From assembly GCF_001936575.1 (NCBI RefSeq), contig NZ_MSMP01000007.1, positions 154,513 through 218,512 on the forward strand: 64,000 bases of DNA. Direction: 5' to 3'. The translations under genes and the position numbers were made by a program. The notes under the pieces are model-generated. The model did no database searches. It was not told where the DNA came from and saw only the letters and a list, made by a program, of their open reading frames with translations. This DNA comes from Tenacibaculum agarivorans (lineage in GTDB: Bacteria > Bacteroidota > Bacteroidia > Flavobacteriales > Flavobacteriaceae). Below, piece after piece: positions 42,446-52,019 of the stretch; positions within the stretch are counted from its first letter, which is position 1; each line of letters starts with the position of its first letter.

Positions 42446-44920
42446 ATGAAAAAACCCATTTTTTATTTTGTTTTGCTTATAGTTTTTAGCTCTTGTAGCA
42501 CTATTAAGCATGTTGCTAAAAATGAGTTATTATTAACCAAAAACACTATTATTATTGATAGTGCAAAGCAAAACGATGAAAAAATAAACGATTTACTTCT
42601 TCAACGCCCTAATGCAAGAGCTATAGGCTTACCTTTATCATTATACTTCTACAACTTAGGAAATCCTAAGGGATCTCAAGATGTTGACGATTGGAAAGTT
42701 AATCATCCTAGATGGTATAAATTATTCAAAGATGTTTTTTCTGAAAAGCAAAGTATAGCTGTAGCTAATACATTTATTGGTTTAAATAACTGGTATTTAA
42801 AAAATGGACAAGCTCCCATTGTAATCGATGATATTAAAACTAAAAAAACAGTTAATAAGTTACAAGCATACTTTGTAACTGAAGGTTACTTTAGAGCGAA
42901 AGTGGGGTCTAAAAAAGATACAGTAGGTAAAAGAAAAGGAGCTATAACCTATACCATAACCAAAGGAAAACCTTCTTTTCTGGATTCTATTTATACCGAT
43001 ATAAAATCTCCAATATTAGACTCTTTATATCAAAAAAATGCTCATAAAAACTTTCTTAAAAAGGGCGATCAGTATAAAAACAATAATTTTATTAAAGAAG
43101 CCAATAGAGTTGTAAAGTCGTTTAGAAATCAAGGGATTTACCATTTCAATGAAAACTACTTGCTTTTTGAACCTGACACACTGCAAGATTATAAAAAAAC
43201 TAAGGTCCGAATAGAAATTAGGGATCAATTGGTAGAAAGAAACGGACAATATATTTCTAAACCGTTTAAAATTCAAAAGATTAAGAACATTAATGTATAT
43301 ACTGACTATACTTATAACGAGAGAAACGCCCCTTATTTAGATTCTATAAATTACAAAGGAATAAATTTCTATGCTCATAAAAAATTAAAGTATAATCCTA
43401 AATATCTGTATGAGTCTATATTTATTAAGCCTAATCAAATTTATACTGATTCTTTAAGAAATCTAACTCAAATTCACTTACGTGGATTAAATAATTTTAA
43501 AACTACATCCATTCGTTACAATCCAATTAATGATAACGAACTTGATGCTAATATTCGGTTATCACCCATAGAAAAATATAGCATTGGAATAGAAACTGAA
43601 TTATCTCGATCTAATATTAGAAATTTTGATATCTCAGCTAAATTTTCTATTTCAAATAGAAATACATTTAGAGGTGCAGAATTATTCAAACTCTCTGTTT
43701 TAGGAGCGTATTTTAACTCTACTAATGGTCCGGGTTGGGAAGTTGGAGCAAATTTATCTTTAGAAGTACCTCGATTTATGGCTCCTTTTGGCCTACATAA
43801 ATTTGTTCCTAAACGAATGCTACCTAGAACCAATTTTTATACCGGTTTAAGTATTCAAAAAAACATAGCACTAGACAAACAGAATATCTCTTTGGGTGTA
43901 GACTATAGATGGCAATATACTCCGAGAAAATCCATACAACTAGAATTATTAAATGCTCAATATATTAGGAATTTAAATGTTAGTAATTACTTCACAATTT
44001 ATAGTTCAGAGTATAGAAAACTAATAGAAGTAAACAATGATTTCCTACCTGGATCTACTTTACCTAATCCTGAAGACAATGAAGCTATAGTTCAAAAAAT
44101 GAGGGAAATTTCTGAAGATTTAAATTTTAGAAATGATAATCCTATTGCATTTAGAGACAACCAAAACATACTGAATCGATATAATATTATTACTTCAGAT
44201 TTCTTAATTCCTGAAATAGCTTACACTTTTACCTACAACAACCAAGAAGGTATTAAAGATGCTAGTTTTTCTTATTTCAGAGCTAGGATAGCAAACTCTG
44301 GAAATGTTATGGGTTTATTATCTAATCAGACTAATGCTAATGGAAAAACAACGGTATTTAAAATACCAATAGCTCAATATTTTAAAACGGATATCGAATA
44401 CAAAAAATTCTGGGATTTAGGTCAAAATAATGTATTAGCACATCGTACATTTTTAGGAGCTATAATTACCTATAACAACTCTGAAATCCCTTTTTCTAGG
44501 AGCTATTTCGCTGGAGGATCAAACGATATTAGGGCTTGGAGAACTTATGACTTAGGACCTGGTAGAAGAACTCCTGGATTAGAGTATAACATAGGAAGTT
44601 TAAAATTCCTTTCTTCTTTTGAATATCGATTTGATGTTGCAGGTAGTTTAAAAAGTGCTCTTTTCGTTGACTTTGGTAACATTTGGGATATCACCAATTC
44701 ATCTTTAGTTGACCAAGAATCAAAATTCCAAAGTATAAAATCGTTAACTGATATGGCTGTGGGTACTGGATTTGGACTTCGCTATGATTTTAAATTTTTA
44801 GTAGCTCGCCTCGATTTAGGTTTTAAAGTCAGAGAACCTTATTTAAACAATAAAAGATGGTTTCAAAACACTAATTTTGCTAATGCCATCTATAACATAG
44901 GAATTAACTATCCATTTTAA
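42446..44920 (+). CDS. Lipidated Omp85-family protein (TamL-like)
   Basis: About 824 residues. The ATG at 42446 gives a lipoprotein signal (MKKPIFYFVLLIVFSSC); an ATG 18 nt upstream is possible. POTRA-like modules (about 30-370) precede a 16-strand-type barrel with FAGGSNDIRAWRTYDLGPG, the Omp85 signature loop region, and a C-terminal NIGINYPF. Lipid-anchored TamA variants (TamL) are a known Bacteroidota feature and are often followed by tamB. Here no tamB follows; fbaA is next. It acts in outer-membrane protein assembly or lipid transport. Confidence 0.88.
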   Translation: MKKPIFYFVLLIVFSSCSTIKHVAKNELLLTKNTIIIDSAKQNDEKINDLLLQRPNARAIGLPLSLYFYNLGNPKGSQDVDDWKVNHPRWYKLFKDVFSEKQSIAVANTFIGLNNWYLKNGQAPIVIDDIKTKKTVNKLQAYFVTEGYFRAKVGSKKDTVGKRKGAITYTITKGKPSFLDSIYTDIKSPILDSLYQKNAHKNFLKKGDQYKNNNFIKEANRVVKSFRNQGIYHFNENYLLFEPDTLQDYKKTKVRIEIRDQLVERNGQYISKPFKIQKIKNINVYTDYTYNERNAPYLDSINYKGINFYAHKKLKYNPKYLYESIFIKPNQIYTDSLRNLTQIHLRGLNNFKTTSIRYNPINDNELDANIRLSPIEKYSIGIETELSRSNIRNFDISAKFSISNRNTFRGAELFKLSVLGAYFNSTNGPGWEVGANLSLEVPRFMAPFGLHKFVPKRMLPRTNFYTGLSIQKNIALDKQNISLGVDYRWQYTPRKSIQLELLNAQYIRNLNVSNYFTIYSSEYRKLIEVNNDFLPGSTLPNPEDNEAIVQKMREISEDLNFRNDNPIAFRDNQNILNRYNIITSDFLIPEIAYTFTYNNQEGIKDASFSYFRARIANSGNVMGLLSNQTNANGKTTVFKIPIAQYFKTDIEYKKFWDLGQNNVLAHRTFLGAIITYNNSEIPFSRSYFAGGSNDIRAWRTYDLGPGRRTPGLEYNIGSLKFLSSFEYRFDVAGSLKSALFVDFGNIWDITNSSLVDQESKFQSIKSLTDMAVGTGFGLRYDFKFLVARLDLGFKVREPYLNNKRWFQNTNFANAIYNIGINYPF

Positions 44921-44988
44921 AATCTTAGTGTTACTAAAACGTAATCGTAATCTATCGTGGTTTTTCTTCCAATAAACCAAAAATTATG

Positions 44989-44996
44989 TAGCTTTG
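44989..44996 (+). promoter_or_regulatory. Possible -7 box of fbaA
   Basis: TAGCTTTG fits TAnnTTTG, 33 nt before the fbaA ATG; no clear -33 element. Confidence 0.4.
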
Positions 44997-45029
44997 TTTC
45001 CACTGAATCACTAATCTAAAACTTAAGAA

Positions 45030-46088
45030 ATGATAAAACCAGGAGTAGCAACTGGACGAGAAGTTCAGGAGATTTTCAAATTAGCAAAAGAAAAAGCGTT
45101 CGCATTACCTGCAGTTAATGTTGTAGGTTCAAACTCAATAAATTCCGTTTTAGAAACTGCCAAAGAAGTAAATGCTCCTGTAATTATACAGTTTTCTAAT
45201 GGTGGCGCACAGTTTAATGCTGGTAAGGGACTATCTAATGAAGACCAAAAAGCAGCTATCGCTGGAGCTGTTGCTGGTGCAAAACATATCCACTTAATGG
45301 CAGAGGCTTATGGTGTACCAGTAATTTTACATACTGACCACGCTGCAAAAAAGTTATTACCTTGGATCGATGGTTTATTAGATGCTAGTGAAAAGTATTT
45401 TGCTGAGACAGGAAAACCTTTATATAGCTCTCACATGATTGATTTATCTGAAGAGCCTATTGAAGAAAACATCGAAATTTGTAAAGAATATTTAGCTCGA
45501 ATGAGCAAAATGGGTATGACTTTAGAAATAGAGCTAGGTATCACTGGTGGTGAAGAAGACGGTGTAGACAATACTGATGTTGATAGCTCAAAATTATATA
45601 CACAACCTGAAGAAGTAGCTTATGCTTATGAAGAGTTATTAAAAGTAAGTGATCAATTTACTGTTGCTGCTGCTTTTGGTAATGTACATGGTGTTTACAA
45701 ACCAGGAAATGTAAAATTAACTCCAAAAATTTTAAAGAACTCTCAGGAGTATATTTCTGAAAAATACAACGTTGCTCCTAACACTATTGATTTTGTATTC
45801 CATGGTGGTTCTGGATCTACTTTAGAAGAAATTCGTGAAGCAATCGGATATGGTGTTATCAAAATGAATATCGATACTGATTTACAATATGCTTTTAATG
45901 AAGGAATTCGTGATTATATGTTAGAGAAGAAAGATTATGTATCTTCTCAAATTGGTAATCCTGATGGAGATGATATTCCTAATAAGAAATATTATGACCC
46001 TCGTAAATGGTTACGTGAAGGAGAAATCACATTTAAAGCAAGATTAAAGAAAGCTTTTGAAGACTTAAATAATATAGACACACTATAA
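45030..46088 (+). CDS. fbaA: Class II fructose-bisphosphate aldolase
   Basis: Zinc-dependent aldolase of glycolysis and gluconeogenesis, 352 residues. Seen: VILHTDHAAKKLLPW (zinc His and catalytic Asp, about 105-120), ELGITGGEEDGVDN (about 167), NVHGVYKPGNVKL (zinc His, about 222), FHGGSGSTLEEI (about 260) and NIDTDLQYAF. It has the loop and length of the FbaA (class IIa) type. Cytoplasmic. It stands between the TamL-like gene and a strong bidirectional terminator, probably as a single transcription unit. Confidence 0.96.
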   Translation: MIKPGVATGREVQEIFKLAKEKAFALPAVNVVGSNSINSVLETAKEVNAPVIIQFSNGGAQFNAGKGLSNEDQKAAIAGAVAGAKHIHLMAEAYGVPVILHTDHAAKKLLPWIDGLLDASEKYFAETGKPLYSSHMIDLSEEPIEENIEICKEYLARMSKMGMTLEIELGITGGEEDGVDNTDVDSSKLYTQPEEVAYAYEELLKVSDQFTVAAAFGNVHGVYKPGNVKLTPKILKNSQEYISEKYNVAPNTIDFVFHGGSGSTLEEIREAIGYGVIKMNIDTDLQYAFNEGIRDYMLEKKDYVSSQIGNPDGDDIPNKKYYDPRKWLREGEITFKARLKKAFEDLNNIDTL

Positions 46089-46120
46089 TATAATAGTATT
46101 ATCAAATTATACTAAATTCT

Positions 46121-46165
46121 AAAACAAAACCGCATTTTGAAATTATCAAAATGCGGTTTTGTTTT
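46121..46165. terminator. Strong bidirectional terminator
   Basis: A 20-bp perfect stem, AAAACAAAACCGCATTTTGA with its complement, 5-nt loop. It serves fbaA and the convergent lipoprotein gene. Confidence 0.93.
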
Positions 46166-46177
46166 AGATACACTTTT

Positions 46178-47017
46178 TTAAGGTAAAAAAGTTTTAAACT
46201 CTTTTAATATAGTATAAACTACCTCTGCATTATTCTCATGATATCTTCTTGCCCAAAAACCATAGCTATCAAAAACATCTTGTATTTCAATACCCTCTTC
46301 ATAAGGTTCGCTCATAATCATTTTAATATTTTCACTTGGCAAATTCAATAAAAAATCTTCGTCCCAACCCCATTCTCGAGAATCAAACTTAGTATATAAT
46401 TCCAGGAAAAAATCAGAAGAAACTTCATCATCTTCATAAGTAGCTATTAAAAAGTTAATCCTTCTTTCCAGCCCAGAAGATTCGTAAGCTCCTGTAAGTT
46501 TTATAGCTTCCGATACATACTCAACAATTTCTTCATTAAAAAAACTTCTAATATTCTTTGAACTCCTATCAAATCTATTCATTAAATACCACACAAAATC
46601 CTTTTGATCTTCTACGGGATTTTCCTCGAAAAAATCAGAAAAATGGAAGAAATCATTATAAATTCTATAAAAACTATTATTCTTAAAATCTGCCAACTCT
46701 ATAGCTTTATCAAAAAAGTCTTTTTTATTTAAAATAAATTGCATCTTCTCATCCAAAAGAAAACTCGCATCATTTTTAGATAAATAAAATTGTGATTTTG
46801 CTTTTTCTTCTAAGTTTTTAATTTTTGCTTCGTTCTTTTCATTAATCTCTTTCATAGAAAAATTTACAGACTCTTTTATTTGAATTTTCTTTTTTAAAGA
46901 TGCTATTTCTGTTTTATACTCCTCTATCTCTTTTTGGGTCTCCTTATTTTCGAGATTACAAGAAAGAAAACAGCTTACTACTAAAATGCTTATACTCTTT
47001 TTAACTACATTTTTCAT
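46178..47017 (-). CDS. Coiled-coil lipoprotein, unknown function
   Basis: 279 residues. Lipoprotein signal (SILVVSCFLSC, Cys about 20), then a heptad-like helix rich in Glu and Lys (about 25-75, EIEEYKTEIASLKKKIQIKE), then an acidic, aromatic globular part (FYRIYNDFFHFSDFFEENP; GFWARRYHENNAEVVYTIL). No enzyme motif. The coiled coil suggests an oligomer or an extended anchor in the periplasm. Transcribed alone toward the fbaA terminator. Confidence 0.75.
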   Translation of the reverse strand: MKNVVKKSISILVVSCFLSCNLENKETQKEIEEYKTEIASLKKKIQIKESVNFSMKEINEKNEAKIKNLEEKAKSQFYLSKNDASFLLDEKMQFILNKKDFFDKAIELADFKNNSFYRIYNDFFHFSDFFEENPVEDQKDFVWYLMNRFDRSSKNIRSFFNEEIVEYVSEAIKLTGAYESSGLERRINFLIATYEDDEVSSDFFLELYTKFDSREWGWDEDFLLNLPSENIKMIMSEPYEEGIEIQDVFDSYGFWARRYHENNAEVVYTILKEFKTFLP

Positions 47018-47093
47018 CTGTATTGAAAGTATTTTTGGTTCGTTAATAGGTATGCAAGTGTAAATTGAAAATAACCATATGTTGTTACGGAAT

Positions 47094-47188
47094 GTATATT
47101 TGAAAAGCTTTAATACATATTTGAAAAACTTGCATTTTTATGTGAAAACAAGTTTCAACCATTTTGTGAAAAAAAACTTTTACATTTG
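47094..47188 (+). promoter_or_regulatory. accD upstream region: direct repeat and -7 box
   Basis: GTATATTTGAAAAGCTT (47094-47110) and ACATATTTGAAAAACTT (47115-47131) match at 14 of 17 positions with a 21-nt period, two helical turns. TACATTTG (47181-47188) is a good -7 box, 69 nt before the ATG. The nearest TTTG is only 14 nt upstream of it, so the -33 is not standard. Confidence 0.4.
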
Positions 47189-47256
47189 TAGCCTAACCTA
47201 CCCCTAAAATAAGGGTTAAATTATTTAAACTAGTACTAAACAAACAAAACTAGATT

Positions 47257-48114
47257 ATGGCTTGGTTTAAACGTAAAGACAAAGGGATACAAACCCCTAC
47301 AGAAGAAAAAAAAGACACACCTAAAGGCTTGTGGTACAAAACCCCAAGTGGAAAAATAATAGATACTGAAGAACTAAAGAGAAACTTATATGTAAGTCCT
47401 GAAGATGGTTACCATGTAAGGGTTGGTAGTAAAGAGTATTTCGAATTATTTTTTGATAATAACGAATTCACAGAATTGAATGAAAACTTAGTAGCTAAAG
47501 ACCCTCTTAAGTTTGAAGATACTAAGAAATACCCAAAACGTTTAAAAGACGCACAAGAAAAAACAGGATTAAAAGATGCTGTTAGAACTGCGGTAGGTAA
47601 ATCTTTAGGAAAAGATTTAGTGATCGCTTCTATGGATTTCTCTTTTATTGGAGGATCAATGGGTAGTGTAGTTGGAGAAAAAATTGCTAGAGCAATTGAT
47701 TATTCAATTAAAAATGGAATTCCTTTTTTAATGATTTCAAAATCTGGTGGTGCGCGTATGATGGAAGCTTCATTATCACTAATGCAACTGGTAAAGACTT
47801 CTGCAAAACTAGCACAATTAGCAGATGCTAAAATACCATATGTATCATTATGTACAGATCCTACTACAGGAGGTACAACAGCTTCATTTGCGATGTTAGG
47901 TGATATTAATATTGCAGAGCCAAATGCTTTAATTGCGTTTGCTGGACCACGTGTTGTAAAAGATACTACTGGTAAAGAGTTACCAGAAGGTTTCCAACGT
48001 TCTGAATTTGTTCTAGAGCATGGTTTCTTAGATGCTATATATGAACGTAAAGATTTAAAAGAAAAAGTAAATCTTTACTTAGATTTAATTCAAAATCAAC
48101 CTGTAAGAGCATAA
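47257..48114 (+). CDS. accD: Acetyl-CoA carboxylase carboxyltransferase beta subunit
   Basis: Half of the carboxyltransferase that makes malonyl-CoA for fatty-acid synthesis. 285 residues. The crotonase-like core is intact: [17 protein letters not shown] (about 127-143), [35 protein letters not shown] and IAFAGPRVV. The N-terminal zinc ribbon is not: the positions of the four cysteines in E. coli AccD read KTPSGK and VSPEDGYH here, with no cysteine. From memory this loss is shared by other flavobacterial AccD proteins. The partner gene accA is not in the window. Confidence 0.95.
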   Translation: MAWFKRKDKGIQTPTEEKKDTPKGLWYKTPSGKIIDTEELKRNLYVSPEDGYHVRVGSKEYFELFFDNNEFTELNENLVAKDPLKFEDTKKYPKRLKDAQEKTGLKDAVRTAVGKSLGKDLVIASMDFSFIGGSMGSVVGEKIARAIDYSIKNGIPFLMISKSGGARMMEASLSLMQLVKTSAKLAQLADAKIPYVSLCTDPTTGGTTASFAMLGDINIAEPNALIAFAGPRVVKDTTGKELPEGFQRSEFVLEHGFLDAIYERKDLKEKVNLYLDLIQNQPVRA

Positions 48115-48131
48115 AAAATACTTATAAAATT

Positions 48132-48161
48132 AAAAAGACCAGCTTATGCTGGTCTTTTTTT
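48132..48161 (+). terminator. accD terminator
   Basis: AAAAGACCAGC/GCTGGTCTTTT stem, TTAT loop, T-run. It also precedes the end of the convergent gene. Confidence 0.9.
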
Positions 48162-48190
48162 ATCCCTAATTTAATTACACAAGATTTATC

Positions 48191-49030
48191 TTACTTTTTT
48201 CGTAATGATATCTCTCTTGTTTCTCCTGCTGCATTAGTTACAGTCGCTACATTATCACAAGTTCCATCTCCAAAATCTAACGTATAAACTTCTCCGTTCT
48301 TTGTAATTTCTGTAACGCCACTCACTATATATCTACATGCAAATTCTCTTCTTAATTTTTCTTTAATGTCTCCTGCAAATGTTTCTCCATCTTTATTTAC
48401 AAACTCCCAATTCCCCGAAATTAAATACACATCATCTCCTTTCGTTCTAGTTTCATCCCCTTCAGTCTTTTCATAAGTTCTTGTTCCCTCCATAGATACC
48501 ACTTCTCCTGAAACTAAAGTAACTGTAATAGCTATTGAACGTGTTTTCTCTTTATTCCCTTCTGCATTCTCTTTAACTTTAACTACCGATTTAGACCCTT
48601 CGATTTGATTTCCATCTACAGAAAAGCCATCAAAAGTTACTTCTTTAGAAAAACTTTCATCTACTCTTGTATATACTATAACAATCTTACCTGCAAATTC
48701 CCTACCTCTAGGTCCAACACATCCCTCTCCAAAATCTAAAGTAACCGTTATGGTTTGATTCACTTCATCAATTTCTACAGTTCTTGTTACACAATCTGCA
48801 ATACTACTTTTACTGGGATCGATACCTTTAGCAGCTTCATTTCTATCAAAATCATTATACTCTAAAAAGTCATCAAGATCAGATGTGATGTCTTCAAGTA
48901 CTACTGCATCTTGGATTTCTTCAGTATTTAAATCCTCTACACTAGTCGTTCCTTCTTCATCAGAACAAGAAATCATCAATAAACCTCCAAACAACATGGC
49001 TACTGCTAATTTTAATACTTTACTTGTCAT
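48191..49030 (-). CDS. Flavobacterial lipoprotein with repeated DFGxGxC strands
   Basis: 279 residues with a lipoprotein signal (LFGGLLMISC, Cys about 22) followed by an acidic linker. The mature part repeats a pattern: TITVTLDFGEGCVGPRGREF (about 95-114) and EVYTLDFGDGTCDNVATVTN near the end, with threonine- and lysine-rich beta strands between. This suggests two related beta-sandwich units. Function unknown; no binding motif is identified. Confidence 0.75.
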   Translation of the reverse strand: MTSKVLKLAVAMLFGGLLMISCSDEEGTTSVEDLNTEEIQDAVVLEDITSDLDDFLEYNDFDRNEAAKGIDPSKSSIADCVTRTVEIDEVNQTITVTLDFGEGCVGPRGREFAGKIVIVYTRVDESFSKEVTFDGFSVDGNQIEGSKSVVKVKENAEGNKEKTRSIAITVTLVSGEVVSMEGTRTYEKTEGDETRTKGDDVYLISGNWEFVNKDGETFAGDIKEKLRREFACRYIVSGVTEITKNGEVYTLDFGDGTCDNVATVTNAAGETREISLRKK

Positions 49031-49259
49031 AATTCATTGTTTTTAAAAGTTAATATGTTTCTTAGACCATTATCTTTTCAAAAGGTTTAATTCTTATAGT
49101 TCATTTGATACATTTAACTTTGATAAAATGAATATATATTTTTGTTATCTAAAATCAATTCAATCAAACAACTTAACTACCTAATTATCTTTACTATACA
49201 TTTTTATTACCGTCCAAATGTTTGTTTATATTTACTTTCTTAATTCAAAAAAATAATTG

Positions 49260-49267
49260 TACTTTTG
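49260..49267 (+). promoter_or_regulatory. rpsO -7 promoter element
   Basis: TACTTTTG fits TAnnTTTG, 50 nt before the ATG. The rest of the 287-nt gap (49031-49317) is AT-rich, and I see no other feature in it. Confidence 0.5.
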
Positions 49268-49317
49268 CCACTTCAATGAAATTTTTTATACATTAAAATC
49301 ATTTAAACAATATTGGT

Positions 49318-49587
49318 ATGTATTTAACTAAAGAAGTAAAAGAGCAAATTTTTGCAAAGCACGGTAAAGACGGAAAAGATACTGGAACTGCTGAAGGACA
49401 GATCGCGTTATTTACTCACAGAATTAACCACTTAACTGAACACCTAAAAAGAAATCGTAAAGATTTTAACACAGAGCGTTCGTTAGTGAAAATGGTAGGT
49501 AAGCGTAGAAGTTTACTTGACTACTTAAAGAAGAAAGATATCAACAGATATCGTGCAATTATCAAGGAATTAGGAATTAGAAAATAA
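49318..49587 (+). CDS. rpsO: 30S ribosomal protein S15
   Basis: 89 residues, the universal length. It has the conserved DTGTAEGQIALFTHRINHLTE (about 20-40) and RSLVKMVGKRRSLLDYLKKKD (about 60-80), the 16S rRNA-binding helices. It binds the central domain of 16S rRNA early in assembly. The rpsO-pnp order seen here is also that of E. coli, though a terminator separates the genes. Confidence 0.97.
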   Translation: MYLTKEVKEQIFAKHGKDGKDTGTAEGQIALFTHRINHLTEHLKRNRKDFNTERSLVKMVGKRRSLLDYLKKKDINRYRAIIKELGIRK

Positions 49588-49596
49588 TACCTAACT

Positions 49597-49630
49597 AAAA
49601 GAGGCTGGAATTTTCAGCCTCTTTTTTATT
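49597..49630 (+). terminator. rpsO terminator
   Basis: AAGAGGCTG/CAGCCTCTT stem followed by TTTTATTTT. Confidence 0.9.
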
Positions 49631-49740
49631 TTCTTTACTATCTTTATCAAAAGTTATTTGACTTCAAAAAACTTCCATTGGAATAACAATACAACAACAA
49701 CACAACACACAACGTAATTTTTATTTGAAAAAAAAACTTT

Positions 49741-51939
49741 ATGATTCCAAAAGTATTTAGCCAAGTTATAGAACTTGGAGACGGAAGAACTATTACATTA
49801 GAGACAGGAAAATTAGCAAAACAAGCAGATGGTTCTGTTGTTGTAAAAATGGGAGACACAATGCTGTTAGCCACTGTAGTTTCGGCTAGAGAAGCAAACC
49901 CAGGAATAGACTTTTTACCGCTTACTGTTGATTATCGTGAAAAATTTGCCGCTGCTGGTAGGTATCCAGGTGGTTTTATGAAACGTGAGGCAAGACCTAG
50001 TAATGATGAGATATTAACGATGCGTTTAGTGGATAGAGTACTTCGTCCATTATTTCCAAAAGATTATCATGCCGAAACTCAAGTTATGATTCAATTAATG
50101 TCTCATGATCCTGAAGTTATGCCTGATGCGTTAGCTGGTTTAGCTGCTTCTACAGCTATCCAATTGTCTGACATTCCTTTTGAAACGCCTATTTCTGAAG
50201 TTCGTGTAGCTAGAATTGACGGTGAATTTATAATTAATCCAAGTTTTGATCAGTTAAAACAAGCTGATATAGACATGATGATTGGTGCTTCTGCCGATTC
50301 TGTAGCGATGGTAGAAGGAGAAATGGATGAAGTTTCTGAAGAGGAAATGGCAGATGCAATTAAGTTTGCACACGAAGCTATCAAAGTTCAGTGTGCCGCT
50401 CAAGTAGCATTAGCTGAAGCTGTTGGTAAAAAAGAAACTCGTGAATATGAAGGTGAAGCTGTAGATGAAGAATTAGCTGCTAAAATTCACGAAGCTACAT
50501 ATCAAAAATGTTACGATATCGCTAAAAAAGGAACTTCTAAACAAGAACGTGGTTTAGCTTTTTCTGAAGTTAAAGAAGAAGTAAAAGCAATGTTTACTGA
50601 AGAGGAACTTGAAGAAATTGGTGATTTAGTATCTAAATACTTCAGTAAAGCACATAAAGCTGCTGTACGTGACTTAACACTAAATGAAGGATTACGTTTA
50701 GATGGTCGTACTACTACTGATATTAGACCAATTTGGTGTGAGGTAGACTATTTACCAAGAACTCATGGTTCTTCAATTTTTACTAGAGGGGAAACTCAAG
50801 CATTAGCTACAGTAACTTTAGGTACATCTAGAGATGCAAACATGATTGACTCTCCTACTATTCAAGATGAAGAGCGTTTTTATTTACATTATAACTTCCC
50901 TCCATTTTCAACAGGTGAGGCAAGACCTATAAGAGGTACTTCTCGTCGTGAAATTGGACATGGGAACTTAGCACAACGTGCTTTAAAAGGAATGGTTCCT
51001 GAGGATTGTCCTTATACTGTACGTGTTGTTTCTGAGGTATTAGAAAGTAACGGATCATCTTCTATGGCAACAGTTTGTTCTGGTACAATGGCATTAATGG
51101 ATGCTGGTGTACAATTAAAGAAACCTGTTTCTGGTATTGCTATGGGATTAATTTCAGATGGAGATCGTTATGCTGTATTATCTGATATCTTAGGAGATGA
51201 AGATCATTTAGGTGATATGGACTTTAAAGTAACGGGTACTGCTGAAGGTATTACAGCTTGTCAAATGGATATTAAGATTAAAGGATTATCATACGAAATC
51301 TTAGTAAAAGCATTAATGCAAGCTCGTGATGGTCGTTTACATATCTTAGAAAAGTTAACAGATACTATTGCACAACCTAATGCATCTGTAAAAGCTCATG
51401 CTCCAAAAATGGTTACAGTACGTATTGCTGGAGAATATATTGGTGCTGTTATTGGACCAGGTGGTAAACATATTCAAGAATTACAAAAAGAGACGGAAAC
51501 TACTATTGTAATTAATGAAGATGAAGTTACCGAAGAAGGAATTGTTGAAATTTTAGGTACTAATCAAGAAGGAATTGATAAAGTTTTAGCAAGAATAGAT
51601 TCAATTACATTTAAACCACAAAAAGGAAGCATTTACGAAACTAAAGTAGTTAAAATACTTGATTTTGGTGCTGTAGTAGAATATACTGAAGCTCCAGGAA
51701 ATGAAGTATTATTACATATTTCTGAATTAGCTTGGGAACGCACAAATAATGTTACTGATGTAGTGAATATTGGTGATATTGTAGATGTGAAATACTTTGG
51801 TGTAGATCCTAAAACTCGTAAAGAGAAAGTATCTAGAAAAGCTTTATTACCAAGACCACCTAGAGAGGATAAAAAGCCTAAAGATGGTCAGAAGCCTAGA
51901 GGTGAGCAAAAACCTAAACAAGAGAAGAAAGAAGCTTAA
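49741..51939 (+). CDS. pnp: Polyribonucleotide nucleotidyltransferase (PNPase)
   Basis: 3'-5' phosphorolytic exoribonuclease, 732 residues. Two RNase PH domains flank a helical linker; the second (about 330-560) holds [20 protein letters not shown] and the metal-binding [23 protein letters not shown] domain ([15 protein letters not shown], about 563) and an S1 domain ([13 protein letters not shown], about 638) follow. The end is a charged Lys/Pro tail, [18 protein letters not shown]. Complete and intact. Works in mRNA decay. Confidence 0.97.
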   Translation: MIPKVFSQVIELGDGRTITLETGKLAKQADGSVVVKMGDTMLLATVVSAREANPGIDFLPLTVDYREKFAAAGRYPGGFMKREARPSNDEILTMRLVDRVLRPLFPKDYHAETQVMIQLMSHDPEVMPDALAGLAASTAIQLSDIPFETPISEVRVARIDGEFIINPSFDQLKQADIDMMIGASADSVAMVEGEMDEVSEEEMADAIKFAHEAIKVQCAAQVALAEAVGKKETREYEGEAVDEELAAKIHEATYQKCYDIAKKGTSKQERGLAFSEVKEEVKAMFTEEELEEIGDLVSKYFSKAHKAAVRDLTLNEGLRLDGRTTTDIRPIWCEVDYLPRTHGSSIFTRGETQALATVTLGTSRDANMIDSPTIQDEERFYLHYNFPPFSTGEARPIRGTSRREIGHGNLAQRALKGMVPEDCPYTVRVVSEVLESNGSSSMATVCSGTMALMDAGVQLKKPVSGIAMGLISDGDRYAVLSDILGDEDHLGDMDFKVTGTAEGITACQMDIKIKGLSYEILVKALMQARDGRLHILEKLTDTIAQPNASVKAHAPKMVTVRIAGEYIGAVIGPGGKHIQELQKETETTIVINEDEVTEEGIVEILGTNQEGIDKVLARIDSITFKPQKGSIYETKVVKILDFGAVVEYTEAPGNEVLLHISELAWERTNNVTDVVNIGDIVDVKYFGVDPKTRKEKVSRKALLPRPPREDKKPKDGQKPRGEQKPKQEKKEA

Positions 51940-51961
51940 AAACAGCTTTTACTCATAATAC

Positions 51962-52000
51962 AAAAAGGGTATTTGAATTCATTTTCAAATACCCTTTTTT
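51962..52000. terminator. Bidirectional terminator after pnp
   Basis: AAAAAGGGTATTTGAA/TTCAAATACCCTTTTT stem, 6-nt loop, flanking A- and T-runs. Confidence 0.92.
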
Positions 52001-52019
52001 CTATACTTAGATTACTATA

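Noticed and set aside
47163..47188. TTTG and TACATTTG as a full accD promoter
   Set aside because: The spacer is 14 nt, too short for the usual 19-20; only the -7 box was kept.
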